Assembly: GCA_045615705.1 (NCBI GenBank)
Contig: JAZLFH010000036.1
Coordinates: 1 to 14,318, forward strand
Length of the DNA stretch: 14,318 nucleotides
From: JAZLFH01 sp045615705
GTDB taxonomy: Bacteria; Bacillota; Clostridia; UMGS1883
Reading direction: 5' to 3'
In this document: piece after piece, positions 12,619 through 14,318 of the stretch
Position numbering within the stretch: the stretch's first letter is position 1
Layout of the letters: each line of letters starts with the position of its first letter
Position numbers and translations under genes: made by a program
The notes under the pieces: generated by a model
What the model was told of the DNA's origin: nothing
Databases searched by the model: none
The model's input: only the letters and a program-made list of their open reading frames with translations

Positions 12619-14016
12619 TTAAAAAAAGTCATAAGGAGGGAGTTCGCTAAAAACAGGGGCTTCAAGTTCTGAAAGGTGTTCGATTCCGTCCATAGTAATT
12701 TTGAATCTTAAAGCTTCGTTTTCAAAAAATCTTACTTCAATCGTTTGCTCGGTAACATCAACAACCTCGGTAAAGGTTGACTCCCAAATACCGCCTTTTT
12801 GCTCCTTTTGAGTTCTGGTCATTGTGCGGATTTCAGCGTTTGAAGCGTCAAACAACTGCTTGATAACATCTTCATAACTTTCGTCAAAAAGGAAATCGTA
12901 TGTCCCACCCTGGAACTCGCCTAAATTTTCGCTTCTCGGATCAAAATGGTATTTTTTACAATTGTCGTAATCGGTGTAGAACCATGAGTAGGAAATTCTT
13001 CTCATCAAATCGTACATTTGGCTTGTGTTGTCAACAGAGTCAATCAGGGATTGAATTGTCATAAATCTTCCTTCGCCCGACTTCATATCTTCCCGCTGAT
13101 ATGCCCACCAATTCAAGTAAAAGTTTGCCTGTGCAAGAGCGTGAATTTTACAGTACTTTTCCTTATTTGTTTGTCCGATACCTATCCAATCAATATCGGA
13201 AACATCTTCTTCGTCTATCCAATTTACAGCCAAAACTTTTTCATCATCAGGCACATACTCATTGTAAACATCGCCCAAAAATCCTATTTCGGAGAATTCA
13301 AGCAGAGAAGCATGCGTTTCGCCGGTGTCGGTACTGTCAGAAATAATGAAACAGTAATTCCAATAACCGTCTTTTGAGTAAATATCCAAAGTTTTAACAT
13401 ATTCTTTTGCCTCAGCAACGGTTTTACAATGTTCCGCTATATAGCGAGGCAGTTCAAACATATGAACTCTTCTTTCGCCGTCCGGGTTTGTGCCTTTTAA
13501 TGAAAATTGATCGTTTCCGGCAAAATCGCACTCGCCGTGTCTCATATTTACTTCAATGTGAAGTCCTTGGTCGTTCATTACATCATCGCAAAGGAAGGGG
13601 AGAATGTTTCTAAACTCGTCTCGTATGCCCTTTTCTTTGACTTCACCGTATAACGGAGCATAGTCTCGGAATGTATATGCAAGTCCGACCGTTTTATATC
13701 GGCCTTCACTTGCGTTTGTTCTGACGATGTAAGCGGGTTTGTCAGCTATATTTAAGTCCATATTTCTTCCAACAACTCGATGTCCGTTTGAAAACTCTTT
13801 GCTGACGGCTGTACATCCGCCTCCCCAATTATCATTGTTTTCAGCCCAAAACTTGTCGCCGTAGTCGTAATCAACACGATCATAGTTTACTTCAAAAATA
13901 CGGCTGTCCTCTTCAATTTCAGTGATTTTCGTAAAATTGTCTTTACTTTCGCAGCCAAAAAGCATTGTAACTGATAAAATGCACACTAAAACCAAAAAAA
14001 TTTTTTTAAATTTCAT
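12619..14016 (-). CDS. Secreted lipoprotein, choloylglycine hydrolase / linear amide C-N hydrolase superfamily
   Basis: 465 residues from ATG at 14014-14016 (AAGGAG about 10 bp upstream). A positive n-region (MKFKK), hydrophobic stretch and lipobox LFGC (Cys22) predict a membrane-anchored lipoprotein. The Ntn-hydrolase signature follows: GGGCTAV with nucleophile Cys68, then GRNMDLN with Arg84 and Asp87. The Cys-Arg-Asp spacing of 16 and 3 matches Cys2, Arg18, Asp21 of bile salt hydrolases and penicillin V acylases. VNWID later may hold the conserved Asn and SGEGRF the conserved Arg. Residues 22-67 would be a propeptide that must be removed to free Cys68. Substrate (bile salt, N-acyl amide or peptide) is not predictable; at 465 residues it is longer than the usual 320-360. 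A longer reading to 14121 overlaps its promoter and is rejected. Confidence 0.8.
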   Translation of the reverse strand: MKFKKIFLVLVCILSVTMLFGCESKDNFTKITEIEEDSRIFEVNYDRVDYDYGDKFWAENNDNWGGGCTAVSKEFSNGHRVVGRNMDLNIADKPAYIVRTNASEGRYKTVGLAYTFRDYAPLYGEVKEKGIRDEFRNILPFLCDDVMNDQGLHIEVNMRHGECDFAGNDQFSLKGTNPDGERRVHMFELPRYIAEHCKTVAEAKEYVKTLDIYSKDGYWNYCFIISDSTDTGETHASLLEFSEIGFLGDVYNEYVPDDEKVLAVNWIDEEDVSDIDWIGIGQTNKEKYCKIHALAQANFYLNWWAYQREDMKSGEGRFMTIQSLIDSVDNTSQMYDLMRRISYSWFYTDYDNCKKYHFDPRSENLGEFQGGTYDFLFDESYEDVIKQLFDASNAEIRTMTRTQKEQKGGIWESTFTEVVDVTEQTIEVRFFENEALRFKITMDGIEHLSELEAPVFSELPPYDFF

Positions 14017-14089
14017 ACTTTGGTTTCTCCTTTCTGTTGGCCTTTTTCTTTTATTCACTTTAATAGTTGCTTGGCATAGCCACATAACT

Positions 14090-14117
14090 ATTATAACAGA
14101 TCTGCCAAAAAAGTAAA
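14090..14117 (-). promoter_or_regulatory. Promoter of the lipoprotein hydrolase gene
   Basis: On the minus strand TTTACT (14112-14117), 16-bp spacer, TATAAT (14090-14095), with an extended -10 TGT just before it. It lies inside the spurious upstream extension of the reading frame, which supports the start at 14016 and gives a leader of about 65 nt. Confidence 0.7.
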
Positions 14118-14169
14118 CCATAAAAGCATAAATGTGTTTTTGTTTTGTCCGCTTGAAAGTGCATTATAA

Positions 14170-14219
14170 ACTTTAAACGCTCTCTAATTTACAACAACTG
14201 ATGCGGAGCGTTTTAAAGT
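14170..14219 (-). terminator. Terminator-like hairpin after recA
   Basis: Arms ACTTTAAACGCTC (14170-14182) and GAGCGTTTTAAAGT (14206-14219) pair over 13 bp with one bulged T and a 23-nt loop, just past the recA stop. The following T run is weak (TTTATAA). Confidence 0.6.
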
Positions 14220-14222
14220 ATT

Positions 14223-14318
14223 TTATTCTGTGTCAATGCTTTCTTCACTTTGTGCCGAGAGATTAAGTTCCAAACGAATTTTTGCTTCAATTTCATCACA
14301 TATATCCGGATTATCAAT
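14223..14318 (-). CDS. recA: RecA, C-terminal 31 residues (partial, runs off the right edge)
   Basis: Only the 3' end is present: 31 codons and a TAA at 14223-14225. The residues IDNPDICDEIEAKIR match the C-terminal lobe of RecA, where a Asn-Pro-(E/D)-x-x-x-EIE-x-KIR helix is conserved, followed by an acidic tail (SEESIDTE) as in RecA proteins. RecA is the recombinase for homologous recombination and SOS induction. The rest of the gene lies beyond the window, so the call rests on this short stretch. Confidence 0.8.
   Translation of the reverse strand: MDNPDICDEIEAKIRLELNLSAQSEESIDTE

Noticed and set aside
13018..13613. Plus-strand open frames of up to 119 codons within the lipoprotein hydrolase
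   Set aside because: Shadow frames opposite a conserved hydrolase; no start signals and atypical residue composition.
14017..14121. 35-residue upstream extension of the lipoprotein hydrolase
   Set aside because: It would precede a clean lipoprotein signal peptide and contains the extended -10 promoter; the internal ATG has its own AAGGAG.

Overview
The window looks like chromosomal DNA from a low-GC, Gram-positive member of the Clostridia, probably gut-associated. Support: strong GGAGG ribosome-binding sites, A/T-rich codons, rho-independent terminators, a FeoAB / ECF-transporter gene style, a TatD-associated radical SAM protein and a lipoprotein of the bile-salt-hydrolase superfamily. The genus cannot be fixed from sequence alone. 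The right edge holds the last 31 codons of recA.

Left block (202-4281, all minus strand): feoA and feoB (start/stop overlap ATGA), then a pyridoxamine/pyridoxal kinase, an ECF transporter S component starting at TTG directly after the kinase stop, and a small radical SAM protein 2 bp further on. They read as one iron(II)-uptake plus vitamin-B6-type salvage cluster, ending at a hairpin at 148-180.

Middle block (4375-7790): a tRNA-Leu gene with a perfect consensus promoter and, as read by hand, anticodon AAG. It is followed by about 370 bp of unusual DNA: an array of seven small stem-loops punctuated by GTGATGT on one side and ACATCAC on the other, a stretch with three GCGAAGC mini-hairpins, and a second copy of the last 16 bp of the tRNA. 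Next comes a compact type II restriction-modification module: a Xre/C-protein-like regulator and a Bpu10I-like PD-(D/E)XK endonuclease rightward, and a Xre regulator plus C5-cytosine methyltransferase leftward. The two arms converge on a 14-bp hairpin that contains the last codons and stop of the methyltransferase. A near-identical direct repeat of about 31 bp lies on either side (4718-4749 and 7679-7709), suggesting acquisition as a unit.

Right block (7791-14318): a GT-C type membrane glycosyltransferase (plus) converges on an NSS-family sodium-dependent transporter (minus) across a shared terminator. Divergent from the transporter is a two-gene operon: a STAS domain fused to an aminoglycoside-phosphotransferase-like kinase, then a free STAS protein overlapping by ATGA. 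This pairing resembles a self-contained phospho-switch built with a kinase fold other than the usual GHKL anti-sigma kinase, and is the best candidate here for an unstudied system. Last come a secreted lipoprotein hydrolase of the choloylglycine-hydrolase type with a propeptide before its nucleophile, and the recA 3' end.

All calls come from reading motifs by eye; no database search was run.
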